From: Pteria penguin
Lineage: Eukaryota; Mollusca; Bivalvia; Pterioida; Pteriidae
Direction: 5' to 3'
Length of the DNA stretch: 64,000 nucleotides
Assembly: GCA_035048485.1 (NCBI GenBank)
Contig: CM068580.1
Coordinates: 37,606,085 to 37,670,084, forward strand
The translations under genes were made by a program, and so were the position numbers. Shown piece after piece: positions 1 to 13,000 of this stretch (its first letter is position 1; every line of letters begins with the position of its first letter). Under the pieces are notes generated by a model. The model made no database searches. It was not told the origin of the DNA and was given only the letters and a program-made list of their open reading frames with translations.

Positions 1-360
1 GGCATGATTGATAGTAAGTTAGTACGACCACTGGCACGACAAATCGTGCGACTTTGTTACCCACCAGCATCCACGATTAGTGGTACGATTGGTCGTACGA
101 CTCTGTGATACCTCTCTGCGATTAGCAGTTGCAGGTAAGAAGTTTTGAACATGAGCAAAGACCTTGCTGCGACCGATTTTGCTCGTGCGATCTCTCACGA
201 CCTTTGCGACTAATCGCAAGATTCTTTTGCGATTTTTCACGATTGTACAAAAATTCAGTCGCAACTAGGTCGTATCCTGGTCTTAATCCCGGTGTGACTG
301 AGACTTAAGTATGTCGTAACTGTTAGCGCACTTTTCGTGACTTAACTGTCGTAATAATTT
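1..360. repeat. Region dense in CGAC/GTCG motifs, probable old repeat
   Basis: Motifs such as GTCGTACGA, TCGTGCGA, TCGCGAC-like and TCGCAA recur in both orientations over the first 300 bases, far more often than in the AT-rich sequence after it. The open minus-strand frame at 19-264 is rich in Arg and Thr only because of this motif repetition, so I do not call it a gene. A degenerate inverted-repeat DNA element is the likeliest origin, but I could not find clean ends and the element may start before the window. Confidence 0.35.
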
Positions 361-1600
361 TTACTTTTGTTGAATATAAATAATTATGATACTAGAATGA
401 TTGGACATTTTACTGAAAACAAAGCGGGTGATTATTTTGCCCAAACGACATGGCGGTTATTCAATATGTGATACATACCATTACCTTATTTATACAGAAG
501 TAGAAAATCTCTGTCTTTCAATTGATTTTGCTAAAGATCTTTGTAATCTGGGGAAATTTCTCAATCAAGCTTTTTAGTCAAAAAATCTTTATAATCTAAT
601 GACAGTATCATTGTTGTTGTTGTTATTATTATTGTTATTACTATTGTCAATATTACTAATATTCCTTCTACGTATACCCAATTCTTTGAATATGATCATG
701 TGATTGACCTTGTAATAATATTATCATATTTCGTTGTACCGGTACATAACTGATCTATAAGCTGTAAGGCTTTTGATTAATAAACTATACTATACATTTA
801 CTTGCTACGGGCAGACGGACAAGCGTTTCAATCTTCATCCCTTGCAGTCAACGTCATGATTCCTATTCTTTGTAAATATTTTAATGAAGTTTAATTCTCA
901 TGACGTCTTTTCTCAAGATGTGGTACTACGCGCCAATTTCTTCGTCTCAAGTGGGTAATATAATCCTACTCACGTTAGGAATCTGATTGTGTTGATCATT
1001 GCCCGTCTACAACAGGGCGGCTCTCGTCAGTTTTCTTTCTAGGAAAGAAACTATAGTGAGCCGCCCTGAATAACAAACTTCCTCTCAACAGGAGAATGTA
1101 TAAATAGTATTGCTTCTTAAGCTTAGTAGTAAATTAATCAGATCATAAGAATTAATTACATTGTATTCATAAAAAGAATAATTTCGTAAAGAGCATGTTA
1201 GAACAAAAAGATATCATGATAAATCAACATTATTTTGCAAGTATATATGCGTTGCTATGCGAGCAAAATCATGAAATATTACGGAATGTGATAATAATAT
1301 TCTATATATTATGTTTATCAATAATTAAGTTCTGAAATTTTCAACTATTACCAGCTACCATAAATAAAACTGACACAAACCAAGCAGTGAGGCGATAAAA
1401 GTTAGTAAAAAATATCATTGATTATACAAAAAATAGACCAAAGTTCTTATTCTTTGTGGTAATTTGTCAATCAGGTCAAGGAGTGGTTTTTCGGTATGTC
1501 TACAAAAAAAAAAAGAAGAAATTTTAGATCTTAAAATCAGAAAAGAAAAATATTGCATAGTATATCAAAATATTAATTACAACATTTTATTATTAGTCAT
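361..1600. other. Intergenic, no gene seen
   Basis: AT-rich sequence with a short TTG/TTA-type microsatellite near 610-660. The only structured item is a two-part hairpin: arms CAGGGCGGCTC at 1013-1023 and GAGCCGCCCTG at 1058-1068, with a second nested stem TTTCTTTC at 1032-1039 and GAAAGAAA at 1043-1050. No exon could be supported. Confidence 0.6.
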
Positions 1601-1604
1601 TTTC

Positions 1605-1609
<5 letters not shown>

Positions 1610-1652
<43 letters not shown>

Positions 1653-1656
1653 AGGG
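1610..1656 (+). repeat. (AG)n microsatellite
   Basis: A run of about 18 AG units is followed by GGGAGGGAGGGAG. Translation in either direction gives Arg-Glu or Ser-Leu runs that make spurious open frames at 1464-1703 and 1593-1775. Confidence 0.95.
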
Positions 1657-1784
1657 AGAACTTGATTCGAACTATTTCTTCGACAGGAATTTCTCAGATC
1701 TGAATCTAAACGCGTAAGATAACAGGCAATTAAGAAATTGATTCGATATATTTTCACCCAGCCTCTTGTTAACATGGTAATTCT

Positions 1785-2940
1785 TCTATATAGTCAATCA
1801 GGACATTTCTCTACAGGTTTGTTACAGGGACGACACCTATACAATGTTCTACATAGTCAATCAGGACACTTCTCTACAGGTTTGTTACAGAGACGACACC
1901 TATACAATGTTGCTATTACAGGGACGACACCTATACAATGCTGCTGTTACAGGGACGACACCTATATAATGTTCTACATAATCAATCAGGACACTTCTCT
2001 ACAGGTTAGGGGCAGGCTTGGTGTAGTGGTTAAGCGCTTGGCTTGCGGCGCCGACGATCCGGGTTCGATTCCCGGGTTGCGCCACTATGTTTAAGAGGTT
2101 GGTAACCTCCTGCTTCCATGTCGCAATATAACTGAAATATTGTTGAAAGCGACGTAAAACACCAATCAACCAACCAATCTCTACAGGTTTGTTACAGGGA
2201 CGACACCTATACAATGTTCTATATAGTTCATTAGGACACTTCTCTACAGGTTTGTTACAGAGACGACACCTATACAGATGTTTTTCATAGTAAATCAGGA
2301 CACTTCTCTACAAGTTTGTTACAGGGACGACACCTATACAATGTTGCTGTTACAGGGACGACGCCTATACAATGTTGCTGTTACAGAGACGACATATATA
2401 TAATGTTGCTGTTACAGGTACGACACCTATGCAATGTTGCTGTTAGAGGGACGACACCTATACACTATTGCTGTTGCAGGGACGACACCTATGCAATGTT
2501 GCTGTTACAGGGACGACACCTATACAATGTTGCTGTTACAGGGACGACGCCTATACAATGTTGCTGTTACAGAGACGACACATATATAATGTTGCTGTTA
2601 CAGGTACGACACCTATGCAATGTTGCTGTTAAAGGGACGACACCTATACACTATTGCTGTTGCAGGGACGACACCTATGCAATGTTGCTGTTACAGGGAC
2701 GACACCTATACAATGTTGCTGTTACTGGCACGACACCTATACAATGTTGCTGTTACAGGGACGACATCTATACAATGTTGCTGTTACAGGGACGACACCT
2801 ATACGATGTTGCTGTTACAGGGACGACACCTATACAATGTTGCTGCTACAGGGACGACACCTATACGATGTTGCGGTTACTGGGACGACACCTATACAAT
2901 GCTGCTGTTACAGGGACGACACCTATACAATGTTCCCCAA
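1785..2940 (+). repeat. 31-bp minisatellite with higher-order structure
   Basis: The core unit is about 31 bp and contains ACAGGGACGACACCTATACA; starts of GACGAC at 2481, 2512, 2543 and 2574 are exactly 31 apart. About 20 units run from roughly 2310 to 2935. A six-unit block (186 bp) is repeated: the variant reading GACGACGCC occurs at 2357 and again at 2543 with the same series of variants after it. The 5' part (1785-2310) alternates the core with a longer spacer, AATCAGGACACTTCTCTACA. Because 31 is not a multiple of 3 and the unit lacks stops in all three plus frames, long overlapping open frames appear; they are not genes. Confidence 0.95.
2008..2177 (+). mobile_element. tRNA-derived SINE inserted in the minisatellite
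   Basis: The head has an A box (TGGTGTAGTGGTTAAGC) and a B box (GGTTCGATTCC). A short body follows, ending GACGTAAAACACCAATC and an AATCAACCAACC-type tail. The acceptor stem does not pair, so it is not a working tRNA gene. An exact 12-bp target duplication, TCTCTACAGGTT, flanks it at 1996-2007 and 2178-2189. The duplicated site is part of the minisatellite unit, so the SINE landed in a pre-existing array copy. Confidence 0.9.
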
Positions 2941-4630
2941 ATGATTAATGTAGCTTACACTATTTTGCCCATGCTTTGTATTCGTAGACTTTTCACCCTT
3001 ATTTTGAATTTTAAAATGTAATACTTTATATATATACCTATGTTGTGAGTGGTAATCTTCTGCTGTTTAATTTATATCTCGTTTCTCAAGTCTGCGTAAT
3101 GTAGGTTTCTCTTTTTTAATTCAAAATTGATACTAGTAACTATATTTCTCTACGGATACAGTTTCTAGTTAAGTTTCGAATTTAGTCACTGATATATGTT
3201 CGGGTGTTAATTTCATATATTCGATTAGATATTAATAAAATACCATAATGTGAAAGTGGATTAGATATGACGAGAATGACTGGTCAAAAAAGTTATTTAC
3301 ACATCCTGCGTGCCTGATCTTCACCTCAAGTTTTCTTTATCATAAAAGATCTTTTTTAAATGCTTCCTGTCCTTACATGTATCTTGTGGTAAAAGACGAA
3401 TATCACTCAAGCTATTGTCTGGATCATGCGAGGGTAGCCATAACGTATTTTTCTTAATATTTTATATCCAAATTATTTGAAAAGGCATATTAGCTTATAA
3501 ATATAAATCAGATGAGGGACAAAACACATACTTTGTGGGAAAAAACAATTTAACTGACTTGTTGACATTCGCCATCGCCGTGTCATCTGACTTTCCTCCG
3601 CAAAATAAAGAGTTTTCTCTGCGAGTCTGGTTTTCCAACACTCAAAACCGACGCGGTGTTCCGGATGGGGTTGGGTTACATTATAGATAGGAACGCAAAC
3701 CTGTATGAAAGCTGGAATTTTTTCGATCCTTTCCTCGATCCCCCTACACCGACAACTAATCGCTCACAGAGTCCGACCTTTTGTGGCATGTTAAAAGGTT
3801 TCCGAGATAAGCGATGAAACAACCAGGGGCAGAAAAACTCATTTGAAAGCTCAACGAAATTAATATTTTCCACCATTTGAGGATATGTCATGACATCATT
3901 TAGCCCGGGTCGGCAACCTCAAAGTAAAACTCGTTCACGCCATAGACAAATCATAATATTTTTAGTATTTATGAAAGTATCTTGTAATACCGCGAGTACT
4001 AGTCTACACTGGCAAGCTTTCCCGTGTGAAGTATACGGTCAAGTAAGAAAGCTTCTATACTAATCATGAAGTGTGCAGATATTTGTTTAAGAATAAAGGT
4101 CTCGTCCAATGGTCACTGTCTGTGGTGTAAATACAAAAGGTCATACGGTGTACGCACACACAAGTTCGAATCGTCAATAATACAAAATAACAGTCAAGGT
4201 TAAAAATGTAGGTCAGTTAAACAGTATGTATGAAGTCCGGCGTGGGAGAGTTGTCGGTTCGTCTGGTAATCGGAGTATCGTCACCATTGTAACAACTGGA
4301 CAGAGAAGAAAAATATCAGTCGCATAATCAACATGAACTTCAAATAATAGTAGGACTTTACCTAAAATATCATTCAACATGAAAAAATAGCGTTCATGTC
4401 TACAGTTAATTCAAAATATTTTGATAACTTTCATAGTTTTCATAAAACACATGAAAACTGGTTAAAAGAGATTAAATTTCAATACATTTGGTCTTTTGAT
4501 TATATTTATTAAAGATGCTAACCATCGTACTATTATATTATTATCATAAATATTCATAATGATGGCTCAATCTTCCCTGAGGCCCCCTTATCAATTTACA
4601 AATCTACACTCTAATATATAATACTACTTT
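2941..4630. other. Intergenic, no gene seen
   Basis: AT-rich sequence without recognisable exons. The minus-strand open frame at 3676-3891 has no family resemblance and no splice context, and I do not call it. Confidence 0.5.
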
Positions 4631-4635
4631 ATATA

Positions 4636-5057
4636 ACAAGCGTTATCAGAAGACAACAGGGCTCGGCGGTGGCAATCAAATTCAAATAGCAAAAGTTTTT
4701 GTAGGTAGGTCAATCTTCAAGGTCAAAGTCAAAACAAAAATATTTAATGCGTAATTAAAGGTCTTGTTAAAAGGAATACACACATGAAATATTTAAGCCC
4801 TATCTCGGACTGTTCATAACTTACGTCGGAAGTTAAAGTTTTTGAAAAGTAGGTCAAACTTCAAGGTCAAGGTTGCAAGGTCAAAATTTTGGTACTGAAT
4901 GAAAGTCCTTGGCACAAGAAATGCACTTGTGAAATATTAAAGCCCTGTCTCTAATGTTGCCAAAGTTATGACCCAGGTTAATCTTTTCGTCTACGGACAA
5001 CGACAACGACAACAACAACACCGACGGCTCTCTTGACATTCGTCCCGGTGAGCTAAA
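4636..5057 (+). repeat. Dispersed repeat with AAGGTCAAGGTCA core
   Basis: It holds two degenerate copies of a roughly 130-bp segment (GTTTTTGTAGGTAGGTCAA.. and GTTTTTGAAAAGTAGGTCAA..), then an (ACGACA)n-like tract at 4997-5020. It ends in CCCGGTGAGCTAAAA, the same 3' terminus as the long dispersed family elsewhere in the window. It is probably a non-autonomous element. The left end is uncertain. Confidence 0.6.
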
Positions 5058-5936
5058 AAGGAAGAGGATACACAGCTATGGAGTTAAAGGGGACGAGAAC
5101 ACTCACTGAAAGACCTACAAATAAAATGACCAACAGATGCAAAGTTTATAATTCATGTTTATGCATATGGAGCAACAAGAAAAATTCTATAAAAATCTAC
5201 ACACCTCATACGTTTGATGCTTGATAAATTTTTCTCTTGAAACACAGTTATAGAACTGATTAGAGTGTAAGATGGTCAAGTAGAGTTCCATAACCAGTGG
5301 TTGGTACAGTCAATTTTTGCTGGAAATATGCATCCAGTTCATTTGTACATACACATTTTTGGTTTGCTGCGACAAAACGCCCATATTTTTTTATATGAAA
5401 TTTCATCAATTCTTTTCTGCATCTCCATTATCATTCTTGTACATTCTTTGATTTTGCTCGTTTGCTTTTGGGAAAAATCTTTTATAAATTAAAAGAGATT
5501 TATACACTTTGTCAAAATTCTATACAACATATATTATTAAATTAGATTACCGGAATCGTCAGTCAAAGCAAGTTCACTTGAAAATTAAAAATACTACAGA
5601 ATTTGAACACATTTCAATTTCTCAACATTTATCTTATCATTTGTCATATATGTCTTCAATTTTGACTTTTGTCCCCATCCCTCACCCACATCACTATTAA
5701 TTAAACATGAGTAATACCATAATATTGAATATTCACTCAAAACAAAGAAATATGTAGAATTTATTATAGATTTTGAACACCTTAACATTTACCTCAACAT
5801 CTTAACATTTACTATATAATTTTAACATCTGCCTGCATATTTGCAATTATTAAAATTCCCTAACCCAGGGCTTTCATCCCCACCTGGTAATGATGAATAA
5901 CATGTAATTAAATAGATGTTAATACTAAGAGAAGAT
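5058..5936. other. Intergenic, no gene seen
   Basis: AT-rich. The three short open frames here have no supporting homology, splice sites or composition bias. Confidence 0.5.
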
Positions 5937-5937
5937 G

Positions 5938-7137
5938 CACAAGTGAGCCTATATCGCTCATCTGAAACATAGAAAACATTACGCATGATGTTATTAAATA
6001 ACAATGCTTGTAGGTGGTCATATGTCATTTGTTTCTTTAAACGTTTTAAACATTTTGAATTGTACAGGACCATCTTTACTTAATACCTACCAAATTTCTC
6101 CAAAATCGATCTAGAAGTAGTGACCAAAAAGTTAAAAATGTCAAAAAAACTTTGGCGGTCTTAAGTACGGTAATTGAATTTATTCTCTGACAAAAGCATT
6201 CCTTTAATTAATCCTGGCTAAAATACAGCAATTAGATGCATCGGAAATCAACCATAGGGAAAACATTTATGAATTTTTTGTATTAAAATTACATAGTCCA
6301 AAAGTAGTTAAAAACAAATACAATATCATCATTTGGACTGGAATCCAGTACAGCAACACCTCTTCATACATCCTTCTATATCACTCTGACGCATTCAGTT
6401 GCCTGTGTATGCAGCAGTTCTGAAAAAAAGTTTGTCAACGTAGGCTACCGTCTAAGACTTACTTTTAGCTATGGTGCCGCCACCTGTTGACAGATCTGGA
6501 AGAAAAATACACTTGTTGGGGACCTATAGTAGTTTAATCCTATTAAGTTTTATAAAAATCCAATGAGCCGTTCCAGAGTAAAATATGAAAATGTGATTAG
6601 TGAAAAATCCAAAAATAAAAATCTTGTAAAAATTTTTTCCAAAAATATCCCTTAACTTTATTCTGGTTAAACTAAACATTTCAGTGCATCAAAAGTCAAT
6701 CATAAGAATAAATATGGATGAAAACCATGCTATTTGCATAAATATGTTAAAGTCCGAAATGATGTCAAAACAGATTAAAAGTATTCTTGTGATTCCTACG
6801 AAATGAACAAACTTGAAACATACATCCTTCTAGATCACTCAAATGCGATTATTTCTTTTATCCATTCAGTGGTTCTGGAGAAGAAGATTTTCAAAGAGGA
6901 ATACCATCTGAGACCTATTTTTAGCCATGGTGGCGCCATCTGTCGACAACTTTGGACAAAATGACAAACTTGGTAGAGGATTTAAAGTACTTCACATATA
7001 CCGGTTCCAAGTTTCATAAAAATCCTTTAAGCGGTTCTGAAGAAGTCGAAAAGTTTACTGACAGGCGGACGGATGGAACGACGACCAACAGGCAGTCAGA
7101 ATAGCTCACTTGAGATTTCAGCTCAGGTGAGCTAAAA
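5938..7137 (+). repeat. GCTCACCTGAG-family dispersed element, copy B
   Basis: It starts ACAAGTGAGCCTATATCGCT and ends CTCAGGTGAGCTAAAA. The body has the family landmarks: TGGTGCCGCCACCTGTTGAC, TCTGGAGAAGAAGATTTTCA, and a terminal GACGGA-rich stretch. The termini are imperfect inverted repeats (GCTCAtCTGA / TCAGGTGAGC). No coding potential was seen. Confidence 0.8.
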
Positions 7138-7435
7138 TTGATGGAAAGATGCCGTATCAGCTAGCTCAGACGACGCCGACGCCTGGGGTATTACAATAAC
7201 TCTTTTGCATTAAAGTGCAGTAGAGCTAACTGGTCGCAATTTTCGACGATTCGGTCCTTGTGGTATCCTTTCAAAGTTGGTCAAGTCGATGTCTAAAAGT
7301 TGGGACGAAAAGTCGGAGTCCGTGTCAAAGGCATGTTTGAAATATTAAAGGACATCGATTTTCCGTACGTACAATTCTTGACAACAAATGCATAGAAAAC
7401 CCCACAATGGCACAGAAAGATAGATAGATACATTG

Positions 7436-7707
7436 ATTGATTGATTATTGTCTTTTTACGTCACTCCACGATTATTTCGTGTATATGGTGACTTCATCTG
7501 CCTGATGCGTTGCATACAAATTTAGACCTTTGCAACAGACCCGCCCGAAGCAGTGAGGGATCTTTTACGTGCCACGCTTACCGTGACACGCGACCTTGGT
7601 TTTTACTGTCTCATCCGAAAGACAGAACACCGGTGCGCCCAGGGCGGGAGTCGAACCCGGAACCTCTCGATCACGAGCGGAGCACCTTATCCACTAGTCC
7701 ACACACA
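7436..7707 (-). mobile_element. tRNA-derived SINE, long-body family
   Basis: Read on the minus strand it has a tRNA-like head with B box GGTTCGACTCCC, then GTGTTCTGTCTTTCGGATGA, GGCACGTAAAAGATCCCTCA, GGAGTGACGTAAAAAGACAA and an AATCAATCAATCA tail. It is the same family as 54471-54750, in opposite orientation. The plus-strand open frames at 7510-7782 are antisense reads of it. Confidence 0.9.
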
Positions 7708-8557
7708 GAAAAAAAAGACAAACTTATATACATAAGGTATCCAGGGACATCATCAACAACAATATTATATACGCTAAGATGATGATGAATCTCTTAACAA
7801 AGTTGTCCATGACCTTATATCTATTAATAGAATAGAGCAAATATTTGAGGAAATCTGCCTTAGCGATTCCGTTTCGGCCAATGTATCTTATTGGCGTGAC
7901 ATGTGTCATAACATGGCGTTCTTTAACCGTTTGCTAATAGGTTAACCAGAAACGGCATTTCTACCTCTCTGTCAATGAACGACAATAAATATTTGAAAAA
8001 TGTTCACTACAATATTTTTTTTGGTTGAAGGTTCCTTGTACTGCAGTGGTGATATATTTCATGCATAATTTAATAATACAAAGTTCAGTGGTTTTGAGCT
8101 GTGACTTAAAGTGATTTACACACACACATAGATATTCACTATAAAATATAAAATAATGTATGGATATGTCAAGTATAATATGGAGATATGTATGCTACAG
8201 AGTAGTTTACCATGAGTTACCAAAGACGGTTAAATGTCAATGACCATCATATCATTTTCTGAAATGAAATATTTTCAACATTTGCGAAACATAATTCACA
8301 TTTCACAATATGTCGCATACAGAGTACACATGTAAGGGGAAAAATGGATTTTTTGCCCGAACTTCAACTTAATGTATAACATAGAAATCTTGTATTATTA
8401 GTTTTTTTTTCCAATTCAAATTCTACTGGCGTTCTCTCAGTAAAATCGTGTATCCGTCCATGGGAAGGGGCCACGGTAGCGGAGTAGACTAAAGCAACTA
8501 CATCGGAATAGATACATGCAAATAAAATTGACTGGTTTTACAGAGATACTATGAATA
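7708..8557. other. Intergenic, no gene seen
   Basis: AT-rich sequence without a supported gene, RNA or repeat end. Confidence 0.5.
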
Positions 8558-10068
8558 ACAAGAGGTTCAAGTGGGCCTATATCGCTCACCAAGAGCACAG
8601 GATATAAACAAAAAGTGTCAAGATTTTCTCAAGAAAACACTTCACTCAGAATTTACCTATAAACAGCGATGTATCCTTTTAGAACACCGATACATTTAGG
8701 TTTTCGTTTGTGCACAGTATCTGAAATTTCTCTTCACAAAACATGGAACTCTGCTGGATCTTTGCACCGCCCTAAATCTACTTTTGAAGAGATCTATTCA
8801 GAATACATCAACACTTGTAGGGGACATTAAGTATTCAACTCATTCAAAGTTTCATCTAAATCCTTCCATCAGTACTGAAGACGTCAACTGAATTTTTTTA
8901 TTTTACAAAAATTGCATTGCTACATTAAGGCATATATACATGTACAAATTAAATATAACAGAAATATTCTGTAATAAAATATCAATGAAATTACCCGAAA
9001 TCATGTTCGAAAAGACGTCAAAAACGCGTCAAACATTTGATTTCAAAATAAAGCCAATTACAGAATCACTCATTCGGTTTCAATGTAGGCAGCCAGTATG
9101 GAGAAGTTTGTGAAATTGATTATACTATCTTTGCCTATGTTTACCCGCCCTAGATCCACCCCTTGATGGATTTGACCAAAACGACTACATTTTAGGGGAT
9201 CGTTTTCACTTCGTTATCAACTAGATTTGTCAGGGCAAAACGAATGTCTCCGCCAGGACACAATTGTACCTGAATAAAATCGCAAAACTGGAAATTCTTG
9301 AAAGTTATCTAATCCCAAGGTCACATCTATGCTTAAACCAAATGAGGAGAACCACGCAAGGAGTTGAACTGCTCCTACTCATACTACATAATTAAACCAA
9401 AATTTCCCGACATTACCTCTTTCCATGGCTGAGTAAATGATCGGAAACATTAAGTATTTTGCATAGTCCGACTATTTCAGTTTGTAAAATATCTGTTAAA
9501 TGATATAACATACATACACCTGTAGAACTGTGGAAATGGATATATATAGCATATGCTAAATCCCCCATTTCATTAATTCTAATACTCTAACATACACTAG
9601 TTTACCTAGTTTATAAAGGACAGTAATTTCATTAAAATTGTTTCGACTTGTATACAAAAATCTTTTTATATGAGGTAATTTAAGATTAATTTGGGAAAGG
9701 TTTCTAGGTCCTAAGTGGATCATAATTCCGGTAGAAATTGTCGAAAATTTGTGAGAATATTACGTGGTCCAGAGTGATAATATCAAAATCTGTATACACA
9801 ATATTATTTAATTCTATTAAGGCATTCTAAAGTATATACGAGAAAACCATGGTCATGGTTTTATAGTCTGGAAAGAGACACTATGCCCAGTCTGGTAAAA
9901 TTGCTGAAATTTAGTGGAAATCAAACTATGTCTAGTTTTCATACTTCGAGGAATTCTAACATTTTAGGATAACACTTGAAAATTGAAAATACGAAAAAAT
10001 TTAAAGACTCCGGACGTACCACGCTTTATGACTAAAGCTCACAAGCCTTTGGTTCAGGTGAGCTAAAA
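8558..10068 (+). repeat. GCTCACCTGAG-family dispersed element, copy C
   Basis: It starts ACAAGAGGTTCAAGTGGGCC then TATATCGCTCACC, and ends AAGCTCACAAGCCTTTGGTT then CAGGTGAGCTAAAA. The body is strongly diverged from the 24-35 kb copies, so it is an older insertion. Confidence 0.75.
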
Positions 10069-13000
10069 TCATCGTGATTATAAAGTATTATACATATACC
10101 CTAACCTGTTTAAAACTTCATAATCATCGCTACAAATGTTTACAAATGCCAAATCCAATTCGCATCGTCATTATTTGCTTAAACATAATTAAATTTTAAA
10201 GCAAAAAGATTTGATTCATAAATTTGGAATTGCATTTTCATTGGAAATCAATGAAGAATAGTATAATCGGAGGTAAGCCGAACACGGTAAATATAGGCGA
10301 GGTGGACTCCAGTGTATTTAAACAAGAAAAATGAAAGTCTGGCAGAACGCATGTGTTACTTTATCCTGCACTTGACAATCTACCATAATCTATTATATCA
10401 TTAACAAATACCATAAGTAAAACTTAAATAATGATTGTTATGAAGACAACGGAGCTCTCCATGCAAGATAAACAAAGTAACCATCCATCGCTTGGTAAAA
10501 AGGCAACCGCAATATATGAAAGCCATTCCTTTCAAGCATCAACAAATTGAATGATTAAAGTTAGGGTTTTACTCGAGTTATTTTGGTTTATATGATTTTG
10601 TTGTCAATCCTTGAAAATCATAGGAACCCTACAACAAAATCACAAAATGCTCTATAGGTGCAATAAGTTAAGCGATCGAAGTAAAATGATCTTTTATCAA
10701 GAAGCTCGTTTATCTATTTATCTATTTATTCATTTGTTTATTTATACTGTGTAATACGTTACAATAAACTCAACAGTCTAACATTTCCCGAATGTGATCA
10801 CTCATATCAATAAAAGTGTAATATTGGTTGCTAAAGGCCATATGTACAGCATTTATAGTTCATACTCATTAATGATGTAGAAGAATAATTTTATACAACA
10901 CGATATCTTTTCGATTTAACATATGAAATACATCATGCAAAGATACACATTGCTTTTGCAATATTGACTTTTTACTTTTTACCACTCATCAATTAGCAGT
11001 CTTTAAGATGGAGCTGCCTACACACATCAAGTGGTCCACGTGGTATCCAACCGACAAATAAACGAGCGAGTAGAATAGGTAGTACTTATATAAATCTAAA
11101 GGTGAAATTTTCAATAAATCTTCCATCTTTGAATTTATTTATAAATTTGATGAGATGTATGAGAAAGTACAAGACGTATTATAAATTACAAAATGCAAAT
11201 CACAACACATACATCTTTAATTCAAAAAGATAATTGATCAAACATGCTAACCACACAATGATTTCGCTAATCATGTGACATTTAAAATCGTTTTAAAGAA
11301 AAATGAAGTGATATATGTTCTTGTATAACATTGCATTGGATGTATGAATCACAGGAATGATGATTTTAGCCCCCTAAATCATTGCTGATTTCTAAAGCGT
11401 TCTATATCGAGACTAACAAAGCAATAAACTAGGTTCTTCTTTGGCATGGATGCTCAGAATTGTCAATAGAAATCTTGCCAATCCCTATTTCTAGAAACAA
11501 TGAGATGAATATTCGTCAACAAAACTCACTATCTCATCCGAAATTCATACATAAAAATGCTAAATCATAGATAACGAGAGGTGATATGTGTCCCAGGTTA
11601 TTAAGAAATCATTCAAGATTTGTATGTTGTATAAGAAAACATCAGAATGAAATTTAAAAAGTATGTTACATGTACTGTACATTTTACACATTTATTCAAA
11701 CTAGAAATTGGCGCCATTTATTGTCCTGGTTCAGATCATGACCTGGTGCTGAGCACCCCCCTTCCATCCCTTAGATTTAAACATGCTACACATATTTTCA
11801 AAATAACTGGAGAATTATCCAGAATTATCATTGGTCCAACTTGATTCACACCACCGACCTCCCGGTTACTAGCAAATTAGGTCTCTGATTTAATAAAGAT
11901 TTTTCTTACGAACAACTCATAATTTAAAAAGCCATTTTAGCAAGTGCATGTAGTCGAAAATCCTGAAGTTCGATCCCCTACAGCGTGAAATCGACGGTCT
12001 ACATTACCAACGTGTACATCAGATATAGGAGCTGTCTTGTAGCGCGTATACCAAGCGAATCATGTTCTTTCTTGTTCTACATCATACATAACGGAATCAA
12101 TCCGGCAAGGTGTAGTCGCTCATTACAGAATTCCTCAACTTGACAGTTCACAAGGTATACTATGTTAAGAATGCCATTGTAATACCTAGAAATTTCTTTA
12201 TTTCAATGGAAGTTTACTATAAACAATAAACCCCCACTGTTCCCGGAATGCTCGCCCCTCATCTTCAAAGAATGCAACAGTAAACAGCTACAGAACCGTT
12301 ACAGAGATTTATTTTAAATGTGTGAAAGTGTAGCAAGAAAAAATAGTTCTCCTTCCATCCTGTGATATAAAGCTTTAAACAAATTCCCGGCAGATTGGTT
12401 CTCAACGTTCCATGATACTTGGATTCCGATTGCAAAGGGCGGTCATAGGTAGCTCATGTAACGTAAGTAGGCAAATTGACAATATATCAATGAATGGAAT
12501 TTCAACTATTACGCACACGGGGTCGTAATGCAAATGACGCCCGTCCGGTAACGTGGTCGACTTCAGACCAGACGGTTCTAGGTTCGGATGACCTAGTGTA
12601 TCAAACAAATCATTTTTGACTGATTTTTTTTGTCGAGTCTGATGCATCAGTATTAGCTTTAGCAGGATATAACTCTGATATTACCTTACAACTATTTCCA
12701 TTGTCACTTACGCAGGTTTACAACTTTACGCAAAACATGTATTCTTTTGATTATATAGCAAACGTTTTCTGTAAGTTTTCCCATATATTTTCCAGTCTTA
12801 GTACATCTATGTCTTTAATGATACCAGTTTTGGATAACTTGCCTTATTTATGATTAACGTTTAGGAAAGCAATCTTAAAGGTCCCACCTGTGGAAGACGT
12901 CATGAATTACCTGGTTTTAACTCTAATAATTTCACCCAAATATTGTGACTATGATCTCTACTTGACCCTATCTCTGAATTGGAGAGGGGAGAGGAAAGTC

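Noticed and set aside
1785..2940. CRISPR array
   Set aside because: Units are contiguous without unique spacers, and the genome is eukaryotic. The same applies to the arrays at 42.2, 51.3 and 52.4 kb.
2316..2948. A 210-residue plus-strand open frame and two overlapping ones
   Set aside because: They are translations of the 31-bp minisatellite, which is stop-free in all three frames; no domain, start context or splice site supports a gene.
7510..7782. Open frames over the SINE at 7.5 kb
   Set aside because: They are antisense translations of a tRNA-derived SINE.
12510..12600. Possible tRNA or SINE head on the plus strand
   Set aside because: There is a B-box-like string and a CTTCAGA loop-like string, but no acceptor stem pairs and no SINE body or tail follows.
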